Shown here: positions 35,887-45,513 of the stretch, piece by piece
Numbering within the stretch: the stretch's first letter is position 1
How the letters are laid out: the number at the start of each line of letters is the position of its first letter
Source: CBDCXE01 sp965223725 [NCBI: Nitrospinota bacterium]
GTDB lineage: Bacteria; Nitrospinota_A; UBA7883
Assembly (NCBI GenBank): GCA_965223725.1
Contig: CBDCXE010000001.1
Coordinates: 321,772 to 385,771 of the forward strand
Direction: 5' to 3'
DNA: 64,000 nucleotides
Program-made: the position numbers and the translations under genes
The notes under the pieces: model-generated
What the model was told of the DNA's origin: nothing
Databases searched by the model: none
Seen by the model: only the letters and a program-made list of their open reading frames with translations

Positions 35887-36513
35887 CTAACAAAGACGCT
35901 TGTCATTGTTTGCGTGGACGATCTCCCACAGGTCGACTTTAGAGAGCTTCTTTTTCTGGCGAACATCGAGCTTGGTGGAATCTACAAAATCTTCATAACT
36001 CAAATCCATGCGCCATCCAAATTTTCTGAATAGCGGGTCAAAAAAATTCTCCACCTTGGCGACCCACGGCTTGGAAGATACAAAATGATTGACTATGACC
36101 ATCCCGGCGCCATGTTTTGCAACGCGCTGCATTTCGCTGACGACTCTTATCGGCTCCGGAACAACGCTGACAATATGCGTGGCTATGACGTAGTCGAAAG
36201 TGTCATCTTCGAATTCCAGGTTGCAGGCATCCATTTCCATAAGAGTAATATTGCTCAGGCCCAGTTTTTCGATTTTTTTATGGGCCTGGTTTAGCATCTT
36301 GGTAGAAATATCGATGCCTGTAACATCGCAATGGGATGGATATAACGCGAGGGAGAGGCCGGTGCCAACACCAACATCCAAAACTTTGGAGCCATGCTTA
36401 ATATCTAGATCGTCGATGGCCATCTTTTGCCGCGGGTGAAAGAACCCTTTAAAGATTAGATCATATACACCTGAATAACCATTATATATGGTTTTTATGC
36501 TTTCATATTCCAT
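35887..36513 (-). CDS. Class I SAM-dependent methyltransferase
   Basis: The protein has 208 residues. Motif I VLDVGVGTGLSLALYP, the acidic end of strand 2 (VTGIDIS), MDACNLEFEDDTFDYVIATHIVSVVPEP and the methyltransf_11 layout are visible. The sequence recalls PmtA-type phosphatidylethanolamine N-methyltransferases, but substrate assignment is only a suggestion. Its ATG overlaps the end of the AsmA-like gene by one base, linking it to an envelope-lipid context. Confidence 0.82.
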   Translation of the reverse strand: MEYESIKTIYNGYSGVYDLIFKGFFHPRQKMAIDDLDIKHGSKVLDVGVGTGLSLALYPSHCDVTGIDISTKMLNQAHKKIEKLGLSNITLMEMDACNLEFEDDTFDYVIATHIVSVVPEPIRVVSEMQRVAKHGAGMVIVNHFVSSKPWVAKVENFFDPLFRKFGWRMDLSYEDFVDSTKLDVRQKKKLSKVDLWEIVHANNDKRLC

Positions 36514-39500
36514 TAGCGTTTCTCCAGATTGCCGGGCTCCTGGTCTGTTGGTTTTTCACCATTGTATTTCATGGTTTCCAAAGCTTTGACCGGCAGTGTA
36601 ATAATCCTTTCGAAAATGCCCAAAATATTTACTGCTATTGACTCGACAGGGACACTGGTCACCTTGGCGTTCTCAAGTGGCCCTTTAATAACATAATAGC
36701 TGGTGATAAAGCTCTTGTTATCACCTGTCAGCACATGCCCAACCAGCGGTATGGCGCTTAACACCCTGTCGATGGCTATCAGAGGCATTACACCAGCTCT
36801 CATATCGACGGCGTTGGAGGCTATATCATAGTCTCCCACAGCAGTTATACGCATCGCTTCGGATGAAATATTCAGGTTATCGACATGCGCGACTCCTGAT
36901 TTTACAATAAAATTTCCTGAAATGCTATCAAAAGGCAAGCCTTCGGCGTCCATATCGGGCAGCCTGTTCTTGAAATACTGGCTCAGGTTTAACAATGAAA
37001 AAACCTTTGATAACACCGCAAACCGATGTATAACGCCCTTCCCGGTTTTCACGTTCAGCTCTCCATCCAGGTTTTTTTTCATATCTGTCCATTTTTGACC
37101 GCTACTGGCCATTGTTCCATCGACGCTTATTTTCCCTGTTATAACATCTGTAACGTTTTTTGATATGGCAAGATAATCTTCCATATCCACATCCTTGATC
37201 TTTATATCAGAATCGAAGCCAAAGGATGATGGAGCAAACTTTACCAATGATTTCCATTCCCACTGCCCACCGTGCGCCTTAAATCTGATTGGCTTGATCT
37301 GAAGTTGCTTTTCATCGTATATCATTTTGGTTGTAAGATCCTGGTAATGTATTGGGCCTATTCTCCCTTTATCGGATTTGATGTTTATGTCCCAGGTTCC
37401 ATCAAAAAAGCTGTGCCCTTCATCTGGATCATCTTTTATTTCTTCTTCTATTATTTCGTCCTGTTCATCGTCATCTTCTTCGCCGAATAAATCATTCAGG
37501 TTCAAAGTCTGGGCTTTTGCATTCAACGTAAATTCATTTTTCTCCTTCAGCAATATTTTGCCATCAATTATGAATGGGCTATCCCCTATGCTAGCCCTAC
37601 CCCCACTTATTTCAACAACCCCCTCATTCATATCCACAGTCGCATAAACATTGCGAAACGGTTTGTCAAACAATCCGATTTTGAAGCCTGCGTTTTCCAG
37701 CTTCACATTCCCGTTCAATTTGACCGGTTCGCCATCTGCCTCCATGACAATATTGAGTTCACCTGCCATTGCGCCTTCGCCTTCAATATCTTGTAAACCA
37801 TTAAAAACAACGTCCAGATCGTTAAATTTCGCGCCTGATGTTCGAACGGCCAGGTTGATGCTTTGCTCTTTCAGCAATTGTGCGACACTGCCTGATATCT
37901 CGACCACCGACTCGCCCGTCTGAACGGTCATGTTGTTAATCTTGGCGTTTACGCCATCTCGCACAACACCTTCCAATATATATTTATTTTTAAAGCCAAG
38001 CGGTTTGTTCACCAGATCGCCAAGATGAAACTGCGCTTCTGTCATATCAACTTGGCTTACGATATTAAACTCGGCGAATGATCCGGCCATTTGCATATAC
38101 AACAGCGCCATACCGGAATAGCCACCGATATTTTCAATATCCAGGAATTCTATTTGCCTTAAATCCCCCAGGTTTAACTGCGAAGCCAGATTCAATTCAA
38201 ACTCCGGTTTTGGTGTAAATACGTCCCGGGCGTCGCCTGATAGCTCAAAAGTTGAACTACCTGCCTTCCAGCTTAATTTGTCAAAATGAAAATTTTGAAT
38301 ACTCAGTCTAATAACCCCATCAAGATCATATATAGGAAGCCCGAAATCGTGACTTTCCACACCCACCTGGTTCAACACCATTTCGCCTTCCATTTTGAGT
38401 GTTTCGGCGATATGTTTTGTATCCCCCGAAATTCCTATATCCAGCGTTACAGAGCCGGTCGCAGAGTCGATCTTGCCTAATATAGCCTTGATATCAGCGG
38501 AGGCCAGCGTGGTGGAAAGCGACTGGAGCGTTTTATCCAGATGCAAACTACCCTTAATGGCAAAGTCAAACAAGGGCCAGTCATGCAATCTTGTCACGAC
38601 ACCGGAAAGAGTAGACACTTGGCTTTCTCCATATTTACCTTTGGCGTCCGATATATGCAGTCGTCCATCAACCAGCTCTAAAGCGCCATTTACCTGGTTG
38701 AAGTTGTAATACAGGTCTTCAAAAGAAAGCTCGACATCGCTGATTGACAGCAAACCGGAAAACGCCTTGTACGAATCCGGATCTTTCGGGTCCAATAGCT
38801 GCTCCAAATCACCATCGAATTTGAATCTATCCAGGCGTACCTGACCCCGCTTTATATTGTTGGTAAGAAACGAGGCCTGTTGGGGCGTTAAAAAGCTATC
38901 AGGAACAAACCTCAATAACGATGAGAAATCAAACCTGTTCGTTTCGAAAGCAAGCGAAAAGACAGGATTATCATTTTTCAATCCGATAATTTTGCCTTGA
39001 GACCTGATGGCTATATCATCCGCCACCACAGAAGCTTCCTTGATAATAAGCCGGTCACCCAACCCTTCCACATTATGGGTGATGACCATATCCCTCTGTT
39101 TTAAAGGAGATCGAAACGCCTGCTCATATCTGATATCAACCTGGGAGCATATGATCTTGCCAATAGAAGATATGCTGTTATGAAAATCTGTTTTTATCTT
39201 TGTATTCAGTGACAACACGGCGTTGGCTTTTTCGAACGGGGCATATGGCCGTATATAGGGCCAGAACTTTGCCATGTCGAGTTTGTCTGCTTTGACAACG
39301 CCTTCAAACTCTACTTTATCGCTCTGGTATTCGGCGACTGTATCTCCGTTTACTTCAAACTTTGTGGGTATTTTCTGGTCATCAATTTGCCCGGAAAGAT
39401 CGACGGACAGAATACCAGGCTTAAATCCTCTGGAAATTTTCAGATTAAATTTTGAAATTTTCACGCTGAATTGGTCTTCACCAATAGCCATGTCCAAAAA

Positions 39501-40037
39501 TGAAAGCGCTCCATCTACTATTTCTATTTTTCTGAAAAACGTAAACGGCCATATTTTATTTCCGATGGGCTTGTCAGGATCTGCGTCATTAAGAAACGAT
39601 ATGTTAAAAGACCCGTCAGTTTTGCGCGATATTATGATGTTCGGCTTTTCCAGCAGAAGGCCATCCAGCTCAAACGACCCGGTCAGCAATTTCCGGAAAC
39701 TTACGCTCGCCCTGGCTTTTTCGATGGTCAACGCCGGTTTATCTTCTGCGAAGACCACCACCTGCTTTAATACCAGCGCATTCCTGCCGGGCGCTATACC
39801 GATATCACCCAGCAAAATTCTGAGGCCGGTCATCTCCGATAGGTTGTTTTCTATAAATTGCCTGTAATGTTCTTTGGAGAACAGATCAGAGTTGGCGTAC
39901 AGGACACCTGCAACAGAAGCGGCAATGATGATTACCAGCGCCAGTGTGCAACGTTTGCACCGTTTCCAGATAGATAGCGGCGCTGTTGATTTATCTATCG
40001 GTTCGGTGGAAGTGTTAGCAGTTTCGGGCGTTCCCAT
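36513..40037 (-). CDS. AsmA/YhdP-like envelope protein
   Basis: The protein has about 1174 residues. A cytoplasmic N-terminal stretch is followed by one membrane helix (LALVIIIAASVAGVLYA) and a very long periplasmic part of repetitive beta strands. It ends in the AsmA-type C-terminal region (GKGVIHRFAVLSKVFSLLN, DYDIASNAVDMRAGVMPL, IDRVLSAIPLVGHVL). This bridge-like family is tied to phospholipid movement between the membranes. An acidic insert (EEDDDEQDEIIEEEIKDD) lies near residue 860. ATG 40037 is preferred over the adjacent TTG. Confidence 0.85.
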   Translation of the reverse strand: MGTPETANTSTEPIDKSTAPLSIWKRCKRCTLALVIIIAASVAGVLYANSDLFSKEHYRQFIENNLSEMTGLRILLGDIGIAPGRNALVLKQVVVFAEDKPALTIEKARASVSFRKLLTGSFELDGLLLEKPNIIISRKTDGSFNISFLNDADPDKPIGNKIWPFTFFRKIEIVDGALSFLDMAIGEDQFSVKISKFNLKISRGFKPGILSVDLSGQIDDQKIPTKFEVNGDTVAEYQSDKVEFEGVVKADKLDMAKFWPYIRPYAPFEKANAVLSLNTKIKTDFHNSISSIGKIICSQVDIRYEQAFRSPLKQRDMVITHNVEGLGDRLIIKEASVVADDIAIRSQGKIIGLKNDNPVFSLAFETNRFDFSSLLRFVPDSFLTPQQASFLTNNIKRGQVRLDRFKFDGDLEQLLDPKDPDSYKAFSGLLSISDVELSFEDLYYNFNQVNGALELVDGRLHISDAKGKYGESQVSTLSGVVTRLHDWPLFDFAIKGSLHLDKTLQSLSTTLASADIKAILGKIDSATGSVTLDIGISGDTKHIAETLKMEGEMVLNQVGVESHDFGLPIYDLDGVIRLSIQNFHFDKLSWKAGSSTFELSGDARDVFTPKPEFELNLASQLNLGDLRQIEFLDIENIGGYSGMALLYMQMAGSFAEFNIVSQVDMTEAQFHLGDLVNKPLGFKNKYILEGVVRDGVNAKINNMTVQTGESVVEISGSVAQLLKEQSINLAVRTSGAKFNDLDVVFNGLQDIEGEGAMAGELNIVMEADGEPVKLNGNVKLENAGFKIGLFDKPFRNVYATVDMNEGVVEISGGRASIGDSPFIIDGKILLKEKNEFTLNAKAQTLNLNDLFGEEDDDEQDEIIEEEIKDDPDEGHSFFDGTWDINIKSDKGRIGPIHYQDLTTKMIYDEKQLQIKPIRFKAHGGQWEWKSLVKFAPSSFGFDSDIKIKDVDMEDYLAISKNVTDVITGKISVDGTMASSGQKWTDMKKNLDGELNVKTGKGVIHRFAVLSKVFSLLNLSQYFKNRLPDMDAEGLPFDSISGNFIVKSGVAHVDNLNISSEAMRITAVGDYDIASNAVDMRAGVMPLIAIDRVLSAIPLVGHVLTGDNKSFITSYYVIKGPLENAKVTSVPVESIAVNILGIFERIITLPVKALETMKYNGEKPTDQEPGNLEKR

Positions 40038-40169
40038 CAATTCTCACTTGGTAGAACTTGCCGTGGGTGGCGCCAGTTTCGTTGATTGCGCCCTTTGGGG
40101 ATGGCGCGCCGACCATGCCGACAAGCCCGGCCTATATATTAAAAGCGCCAATCATGACCGGCGCAATAT

Positions 40170-40204
40170 TAAAAATGTTTACAGAAGGTTGACCCGGGTC
40201 AACC
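40170..40204 (-). terminator. Probable terminator of the ffh-rplS operon
   Basis: Ten bases after the rplS stop lies a perfect 18-bp palindrome, GGTTGACCCGGGTCAACC (40187-40204). It can fold as a 7-bp stem with a CCGG loop, followed on the minus strand by a T-rich stretch. The T run is delayed, so efficiency is uncertain. Confidence 0.55.
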
Positions 40205-40213
40205 AGCATAAAG

Positions 40214-40555
40214 TCAGAACCGCTCTGCCAGTCGGGCGGCTTTACCCTTTAGTTCACGCAGGTAGTATAGCTTGGCCCGCCGGACCTTGCCCGATCGCAC
40301 CACCTCGACCTTCTCCACCCTGGGGGAATGGAGCGGAAACGTGCGCTCCACACCGATGCCGGAAGAGACCTTGCGGACAGTGAAAGTTTCCCGGACGCCG
40401 CCATGTTTTTTAGAGATCACAACACCTTCCACGACCTGGATGCGCTCTTTCTCGCCTTCGACCACGCGCATGTGAACCTTGACGGTGTCACCCACATTAA
40501 ATTGCGGGACCGTCTCTTTCGTTCCCTGGCTTTCTACAAATTCCAAATGGTTCAT
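40214..40555 (-). CDS. rplS: 50S ribosomal protein L19
   Basis: The protein has 113 residues, normal length. [26 protein letters not shown], the [21 protein letters not shown] core and [13 protein letters not shown] are diagnostic. It is the last gene of the ffh-rpsP-khpA-rimM-trmD-methyltransferase-rplS run. Confidence 0.98.
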   Translation of the reverse strand: MNHLEFVESQGTKETVPQFNVGDTVKVHMRVVEGEKERIQVVEGVVISKKHGGVRETFTVRKVSSGIGVERTFPLHSPRVEKVEVVRSGKVRRAKLYYLRELKGKAARLAERF

Positions 40556-40586
40556 TTTCTCGTCTTCTCCAAATCGTAACAGACGG

Positions 40587-41159
40587 CTAGTTGTAACCGG
40601 TTAATTTTTCTATAATAATTGCGACAGCGGACCGCACAGGAAGATGGTTATACTCCCCGGCGCCTTCTATCGGTTTTAAACGCATATCCGCCCGATCCAT
40701 CACCGGATCGGCCAAGCCATGGGCCGTCCCAAAAAGCAATATACAGCTTTCAGATTTCTCTATTCGCTCTCTGGCTTCATCGAAGCCGATCGCGTCGGGC
40801 GCATCCATTGCGCTGGTCACGATTAGCCGAATATTCTCCGCTCCACGTTCAACCTTAAGATTTTCTATCATATCATCAATAGTGTCAACTACTTTTAACA
40901 GGGTCAACGCTTCTTTTCTGTCGGGGTTATATTCTGCGCCGAATCCTTCGATCCAATGCTTCATCACCCGCTCCACCAGCCGTTGCTGGGTTTTGTTGGG
41001 TGTGATTATATAGAGCGGCCCCGCGCCGAAGGTCCTGCAGATCCTGGCTATATCATGCACATCCAGAGTGGTCACAGAGCTGGTGACGACATCGCCGAAC
41101 TTGTTCAGCACCGGATAATGCACGAGCCCCACCGAGAGTTTTGATTTTGGCTCGCTCAT
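40587..41159 (-). CDS. SpoU-fold RNA methyltransferase (COG4752-like)
   Basis: The protein has 190 residues. It begins [22 protein letters not shown] and contains [19 protein letters not shown] and the knot motif [15 protein letters not shown], the hallmarks of the small RNA methyltransferase that sits between trmD and rplS in deltaproteobacteria-like and Aquificae-like genomes. The RNA target is not established. Its start overlaps the trmD stop by one base. Confidence 0.88.
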   Translation of the reverse strand: MSEPKSKLSVGLVHYPVLNKFGDVVTSSVTTLDVHDIARICRTFGAGPLYIITPNKTQQRLVERVMKHWIEGFGAEYNPDRKEALTLLKVVDTIDDMIENLKVERGAENIRLIVTSAMDAPDAIGFDEARERIEKSESCILLFGTAHGLADPVMDRADMRLKPIEGAGEYNHLPVRSAVAIIIEKLTGYN

Positions 41160-41863
41160 TATTTTTCTTTTTTATCGTCCCGTTTGGCGTTTCGCAACAG
41201 GTCGGGCCGTCGTTGCATGGTACGCAGCATCGCCTGTTCATCTCGCCACTGTTCAATTTCTCTATGGTTGCCCCCCAACAGCACATCCGGGACGGCTAAT
41301 CCACGAAAAACGGGCGGCCGCGTATATTGCGGATATTCCAGCATGGAGTCGTAATGCGACTCACTGGTTAGCGAGTTCATATCGCCCACCACGCTTGGTA
41401 CCAGCCGCGCCACCGAGTCCAGCAGTACCATGGCCGGTATCTCTCCCCCTGTCAGCACATAGTCGCCGATCGATATCTCCATGTCCGCCACGCTGGTCCG
41501 GACCCGTTCATCCACGCCCTCATAACGACCGCATAGCAATATCAGCCCTGGCAAAGTGGATAACTCCATGGCCTTGCTCTGGGTCAAAGGCTCGCCTTGC
41601 GGGGTCATCAGCGCCACCTTTGCGCCCTGGTTTCTCCCCCGCAGGTCGTCACATGCCCGGGCGAACGGCTCCACTTTCATCACCATACCGGGGCCACCGC
41701 CATAAGGGTAATCGTCGGTGACTTTATGCTTGTCCTCCGTCCATTGCCGCAGGTCGTGGATACGTATTTCTATCTTGCCGTTGGTGACCGCCCTTTTTAG
41801 TATCGACGTGTCAAACGGCCCTTCGAACATGCCGGGGAATATGGTGACTATATCGAAGCGCAT
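41159..41863 (-). CDS. trmD: tRNA (guanine-N1)-methyltransferase
   Basis: It methylates G37 of tRNAs, preventing frameshifting, 234 residues. RFDIVTIFPGMFEGPF, YGGGPGMVM, LLCGRYEGVDERV and ISIGDYVLTGGE (trefoil-knot SAM site) are visible. A C-terminal basic tail is present. It starts 4 bases after rimM. Confidence 0.98.
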   Translation of the reverse strand: MRFDIVTIFPGMFEGPFDTSILKRAVTNGKIEIRIHDLRQWTEDKHKVTDDYPYGGGPGMVMKVEPFARACDDLRGRNQGAKVALMTPQGEPLTQSKAMELSTLPGLILLCGRYEGVDERVRTSVADMEISIGDYVLTGGEIPAMVLLDSVARLVPSVVGDMNSLTSESHYDSMLEYPQYTRPPVFRGLAVPDVLLGGNHREIEQWRDEQAMLRTMQRRPDLLRNAKRDDKKEK

Positions 41864-41867
41864 ACGC

Positions 41868-42401
41868 TCACTCCGCCTCTTCCATCAGTTCGACCACGAT
41901 CCTACCTCCGTTCAGATCCACATCTTTTATCACTTCCGGGATGCAAGGAGTCAATATCTCTTCACCGTTGTCGGCCCTGATCGACCATACATCCTTCTCG
42001 CCGGCGGAGAAAAAATCTTCCAGCGCACCCAGCCGGGCGCCCCTGGTGTCGAACACCGGCAGCCCGATGATTTCTTCATAATAGTATTGCCCTTCCGGTA
42101 GTTCAGGTAAGCTGCTTCTGTTGGTATGAGCGATCATGTTCGTATAATCCTTGGCCGACTCTGGTGTGTCGACACCTTCAAACTTCACAGCCATACGCTT
42201 GCCAGCAGGGCGAATGGATGTCAGGCTCAGCTCAAACTGGCGCTGGTTATTTTCATCCAATAATACAATAGACGTTCCGACCAGAGGCTCTATTGCTTCG
42301 CTATCAAAATATGGCTGGAACTTTAGCTCGCCATGGATGCCGTGGGGCCGGTGGAGCTTGCCAACAGCGATCTTGATATCATCCTTATTTTTGTTAACCA
42401 T
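41868..42401 (-). CDS. rimM: 16S rRNA processing protein RimM
   Basis: This 30S maturation factor binds S19 and helps fold the 16S 3' domain. From ATG 42401 it has 177 residues: an N-terminal RimM domain (IAVGKLHRPHGIHGELKF) and a PRC-barrel domain (YYYEEIIGLPVFDTRGARLG, ILTPCIPEVIKDVDL). An upstream TTG frame extension (to 42434) lacks conservation and was not used. Confidence 0.95.
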   Translation of the reverse strand: MVNKNKDDIKIAVGKLHRPHGIHGELKFQPYFDSEAIEPLVGTSIVLLDENNQRQFELSLTSIRPAGKRMAVKFEGVDTPESAKDYTNMIAHTNRSSLPELPEGQYYYEEIIGLPVFDTRGARLGALEDFFSAGEKDVWSIRADNGEEILTPCIPEVIKDVDLNGGRIVVELMEEAE

Positions 42402-42454
42402 CGGCGCGTATCCGACGCCGGGCCAGCCCGGCAAGCTTTTTTTATAGTGTGGGG

Positions 42455-42685
42455 TTAATCGAGGATTTCCAGATTTATCCTGGTTTTCTGTTTGGCGGCG
42501 GCGGCTGACAAAATGGCCCTCATGGCGCCGGCGGTTCGGCCTCGGCGACCAATCACTTTGCCCAGCTCGTCAGGCGCCACGCGCAACTCCAAAATCGTCG
42601 CCCGCTCTTCTTCCACCTCTTCAATCTCTATCTGGTCCGTATCATCCACCAGCCCTTTGACCATCGTCTCCAGAAGCTTTTTCAT
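42455..42685 (-). CDS. khpA: KH-domain RNA-binding protein KhpA
   Basis: The protein has 76 residues from ATG 42685, chosen over a TTG at 42694 because AGAGG lies nine bases before the ATG. It has the single KH domain with the GxxG loop (GKVIGRRGRTAGAMRAIL). Such proteins bind RNA, often with KhpB/Jag, and the gene normally sits between rpsP and rimM as here. Confidence 0.93.
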   Translation of the reverse strand: MKKLLETMVKGLVDDTDQIEIEEVEEERATILELRVAPDELGKVIGRRGRTAGAMRAILSAAAAKQKTRINLEILD

Positions 42686-42709
42686 TATGCTCAACCTCTT
42701 TTATGAACG

Positions 42710-42970
42710 TTATTCCGCTTCCGACTGCGGGGTGGCGTCCTGTTTTTTCAGCAAACTGCTCACCGTGTCGGACACCTGGGCGCCAACGCCTATCCAGTAA
42801 TCCACTCTCTCTTTGTTAACCTTCACCTGGTCACCTTCCAGATGTGGGTTATACTGGCCCAACGTCTCAAGAAATTTACCTTCACGACTATCGCGCGAGT
42901 CCGCCGCGACGATTCTGTAGACAGGCTTCTTCTTGGCGCCCATCCTTCTCAATCTCAATATCACTGACAC
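42710..42970 (-). CDS. rpsP: 30S ribosomal protein S16
   Basis: The protein has 86 residues. It begins with GTG, placed 8 bases after AGGAG. VILRLRRMGAKKKPVYRIV, SRDSREGKFLETLGQYNP and ERVDYWIGVGAQVSDTV are diagnostic. It lies 30 bases after ffh. Confidence 0.97.
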   Translation of the reverse strand: MSVILRLRRMGAKKKPVYRIVAADSRDSREGKFLETLGQYNPHLEGDQVKVNKERVDYWIGVGAQVSDTVSSLLKKQDATPQSEAE

Positions 42971-43000
42971 TAAATGTTCTCCTAGTTAATAATCATTTTT

Positions 43001-44338
43001 CTATTGCGGCATTTCCATCCCCGGAATTTGCATGCCACCTTTGCCCGGTTTCATTTTACCCAGTTTTTTCATCATTTTCTTCGACTTCTGAAAGTTTTTC
43101 AGCATCCGGGTCACTTCTACCATATCATTTCCGCTGCCAGAAGCAATCCTTCGCTTGCGAGAGCTGTTTATTATTCCAGGCGATGACCGCTCTTTCAAGG
43201 TCATGGAGTTTATTATAGCCTCAATTCGCGTAATTTCGTCAGGATCCATCTCCACATCCTTCATGGCGCCGCTCATGCCCGGTATCATTTTCATCAGCTG
43301 GTCCAGCGGGCCCATGCTTTTTATCATCTTCAGCTGTTCCAAGAAGTCGTTCAGGTCGAACTTGGCGGAGAGCATTTTTTTCGCCTGCGCTTCCGCTTCC
43401 TTGCTGTCCAGCGTCTCCTGCGCCTTCTCCACCAGGGATAGCACATCACCCATACCCAGTATCCGCCCAGCAATCCGCTCCGGGTGAAACTGCTCCAGAT
43501 TTTCCACCTTTTCGCCCACACCCATAAACTTTATCGGCGCGCCGGTAACCTTTTTTATGGAAAGCGCCGCGCCCCCCCGGGTGTCGCCGTCCAGCTTGGT
43601 CAGCACGACACCGGTCATCCCGATCTGCTCGTTAAACGCCTTGGCGGTGGTGACGGCGTCCTGTCCGGTCATGGAGTCGGCAACGAACAGGATCTCCGAC
43701 GGATCGACGGTTTCCCGGATCCCTTTAAGCTCCTCCATCATCGTCTCGTCGATATGCAGCCGCCCCGCCGTATCCACCAGCAGAACGTTGGCTTTCATTG
43801 TGGCCATGCTCTCTTTCGCTCTTTTGCAGATGTCCACCGGGTCCATGTTGCCAGACGATTTGAACACCGGAAGCTGCAACTGTTCGCCCAATACCGCCAG
43901 CTGCTCCATGGCGGCGGGCCGATAGATATCCACCGACACCATCAGCGGTTTATAGCCCTGTTTCGACAGATGGTTGGCCAGCTTTGCAGTCGTCGTGGTT
44001 TTACCAGAGCCTTGCAGACCTGTCATCAACACCACACTGGGCCCCCGTTCGGCCAATGTGATATTAGCCGATTCGCCACCCAGGATATCGACCAGGTGGT
44101 CATGAACGATCTTCACCAATTGCTGGCCCGGCTCGACACCTTTCATGGTCTCCACACCTAGCGCCTCGGCTTTGGCAGTGGCTATGAACTCTTTAACTAC
44201 GTTGATATTAACGTCAGCTTCCAGCAAAGCTCGCCGAATATCGCGCATAGCTTCGGATACGTTTTCTTCAGTAAGCTTATGCATTCCTTGAAGGCGCTTT
44301 ATCACACCTTCGAAACGCTCGCTTAAACCTTCCAGCAT
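43001..44338 (-). CDS. ffh: Signal recognition particle protein Ffh
   Basis: This GTPase has 445 residues and targets nascent membrane proteins to FtsY. N domain (about 1-85); G domain with GLQGSGKTTTTAKLA, DTAGRLHID and TKLDGDTRGGAALS; C-terminal Met-rich M domain (MIKSMGPLDQLMKMIPGM; tail KKLGKMKPGKGGMQIPGM) that binds signal peptides and 4.5S RNA. It heads the translation operon. Confidence 0.98.
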   Translation of the reverse strand: MLEGLSERFEGVIKRLQGMHKLTEENVSEAMRDIRRALLEADVNINVVKEFIATAKAEALGVETMKGVEPGQQLVKIVHDHLVDILGGESANITLAERGPSVVLMTGLQGSGKTTTTAKLANHLSKQGYKPLMVSVDIYRPAAMEQLAVLGEQLQLPVFKSSGNMDPVDICKRAKESMATMKANVLLVDTAGRLHIDETMMEELKGIRETVDPSEILFVADSMTGQDAVTTAKAFNEQIGMTGVVLTKLDGDTRGGAALSIKKVTGAPIKFMGVGEKVENLEQFHPERIAGRILGMGDVLSLVEKAQETLDSKEAEAQAKKMLSAKFDLNDFLEQLKMIKSMGPLDQLMKMIPGMSGAMKDVEMDPDEITRIEAIINSMTLKERSSPGIINSSRKRRIASGSGNDMVEVTRMLKNFQKSKKMMKKLGKMKPGKGGMQIPGMEMPQ

Positions 44339-44435
44339 ATAATATTCTATTAATTAATGATTTAGATGATTTATTTAGATTAACAGATTAAGGGTTTGGC
44401 GGGGCAAATCAGGAGCGCTATCAGCCGTACAGGCC

Positions 44436-44969
44436 CTAGCTCTCTCCCGATTCATCGGTATATTCGCCTTCTTCGCCAGCATGCTCATCAATCACACCAT
44501 CCAGCATCTTTTTATCTATATACCCGATCGCTCTATCGTTGATCGTGATAACAGGCGCCAGGGAGCAAGCGCCAATGCATGCGACCCTTTCCATGGTGAA
44601 CAGCTTGTCTTTAGTGGTTTCGCTATGTCCTATTTCCAGCTTTTCCTCAACCAGGTCGACAAGACTGGCCGAGCCTTTGACGTGACACGCCGTGCCGCAG
44701 CAGATCTTCATCATATACTTGCCGCGTGGTGTCAGGCGGAACTGGGCATAGAAAGAAGTGACGCCCAGCAGATGCGCCAGTGGAATGCGAAGTGATTTTG
44801 ATATTATCAGCAACGCGCCTCGGGGAAGATAGCCGTAGTGCGTCTGGACCTTTTGCAATATAGGCATGGTAGAGCCCCGCGCGCCCTTGTACTGCGCCAG
44901 CGCCTCATGGACATAGCCCAGATCCTCGTCCTCTTCAATGCCCTCCAAAACAGCGGCTTCCTCACTCAT
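44436..44969 (-). CDS. NuoE/HoxE-like [2Fe-2S] thioredoxin-fold subunit
   Basis: The protein has 177 residues. The N-terminal helical part (QYKGARGSTMPILQKVQTHYGYLP) and thioredoxin-like [2Fe-2S] domain are those of the 24-kDa subunit of complex I and of NAD(P)-linked hydrogenases or formate dehydrogenases. Four ligand Cys are visible: Cys90 and Cys95 (ICCGTAC) and Cys131 and Cys135 (CIGAC). The usual partner NuoF/HoxF is absent; the neighbours are atpE and ffh. An acidic C-terminal tail is present. Its complex is therefore unknown. Confidence 0.88.
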   Translation of the reverse strand: MSEEAAVLEGIEEDEDLGYVHEALAQYKGARGSTMPILQKVQTHYGYLPRGALLIISKSLRIPLAHLLGVTSFYAQFRLTPRGKYMMKICCGTACHVKGSASLVDLVEEKLEIGHSETTKDKLFTMERVACIGACSLAPVITINDRAIGYIDKKMLDGVIDEHAGEEGEYTDESGES

Positions 44970-45036
44970 ATACCCACCATCGCCTGCCTTTACTATCGGT
45001 TAACAGTTCAATCATGTGTTTTATACCGATGATCGC

Positions 45037-45057
45037 CAAACCCATATACAGGGTTTG
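45037..45057. other. Inverted repeat between atpE and nuoE-like gene
   Basis: CAAACCC and GGGTTTG form a 7-bp stem with a 7-base loop, downstream of atpE. No T run follows on the minus strand. It may stabilise or end the atp message. Confidence 0.3.
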
Positions 45058-45115
45058 ACGAACACTGAATCAATGCAATAAAATGCTTGCAGCAATCCTT
45101 CACCATTCCCCAGAT

Positions 45116-45457
45116 TTATAAGGGGTTGGCGAACAGCAGAACAAGCGCGATAATCAAAGTATAGATAATACATGATTCGATCAGCGCCAGACCGATCATC
45201 ATGTTAAGGAATATTTTATCGTAAAAGCCAGGGTTGCGGGCCATAGCGCCCACTGCGCCGGCCACCGCGTTGCCCATGCCGATTCCGCAACCACCAGCGG
45301 CCAATCCCAATCCTATAACACTGGCCAGGGCCACAAAGCTGTAGAAGCTGGCGTATCTGCCCTCACCACCGGCGGCTTCCGAGGCAAATGCAGGCGCCGC
45401 CACCATGATAACAGCGATAAAAACAAATAATACGGCGACCTGAAAATTTCTGCTCAC
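45116..45457 (-). CDS. atpE: ATP synthase F0 subunit c
   Basis: This proton-ring subunit has 113 residues. A GTG start lies 7 bases after AAGGAG. An N-terminal signal-peptide-like segment (about 1-26, ending PAFAS) precedes the two helices, as in several deltaproteobacterial c subunits. The first helix is glycine rich (GLGLAAGGCGIGMGNAVAG), the polar loop is ARNP, and the ion-binding acid is Glu94 in IESCIIY. The position matching the Na-binding Gln of Na-type rings is Met, so proton coupling is more likely. Confidence 0.95.
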   Translation of the reverse strand: MSRNFQVAVLFVFIAVIMVAAPAFASEAAGGEGRYASFYSFVALASVIGLGLAAGGCGIGMGNAVAGAVGAMARNPGFYDKIFLNMMIGLALIESCIIYTLIIALVLLFANPL

Positions 45458-45513
45458 CTTAATTCTCCTTCTGTTTCTTTAATATAAATTGTATGTAATA
45501 AGCTAACTCGGCT

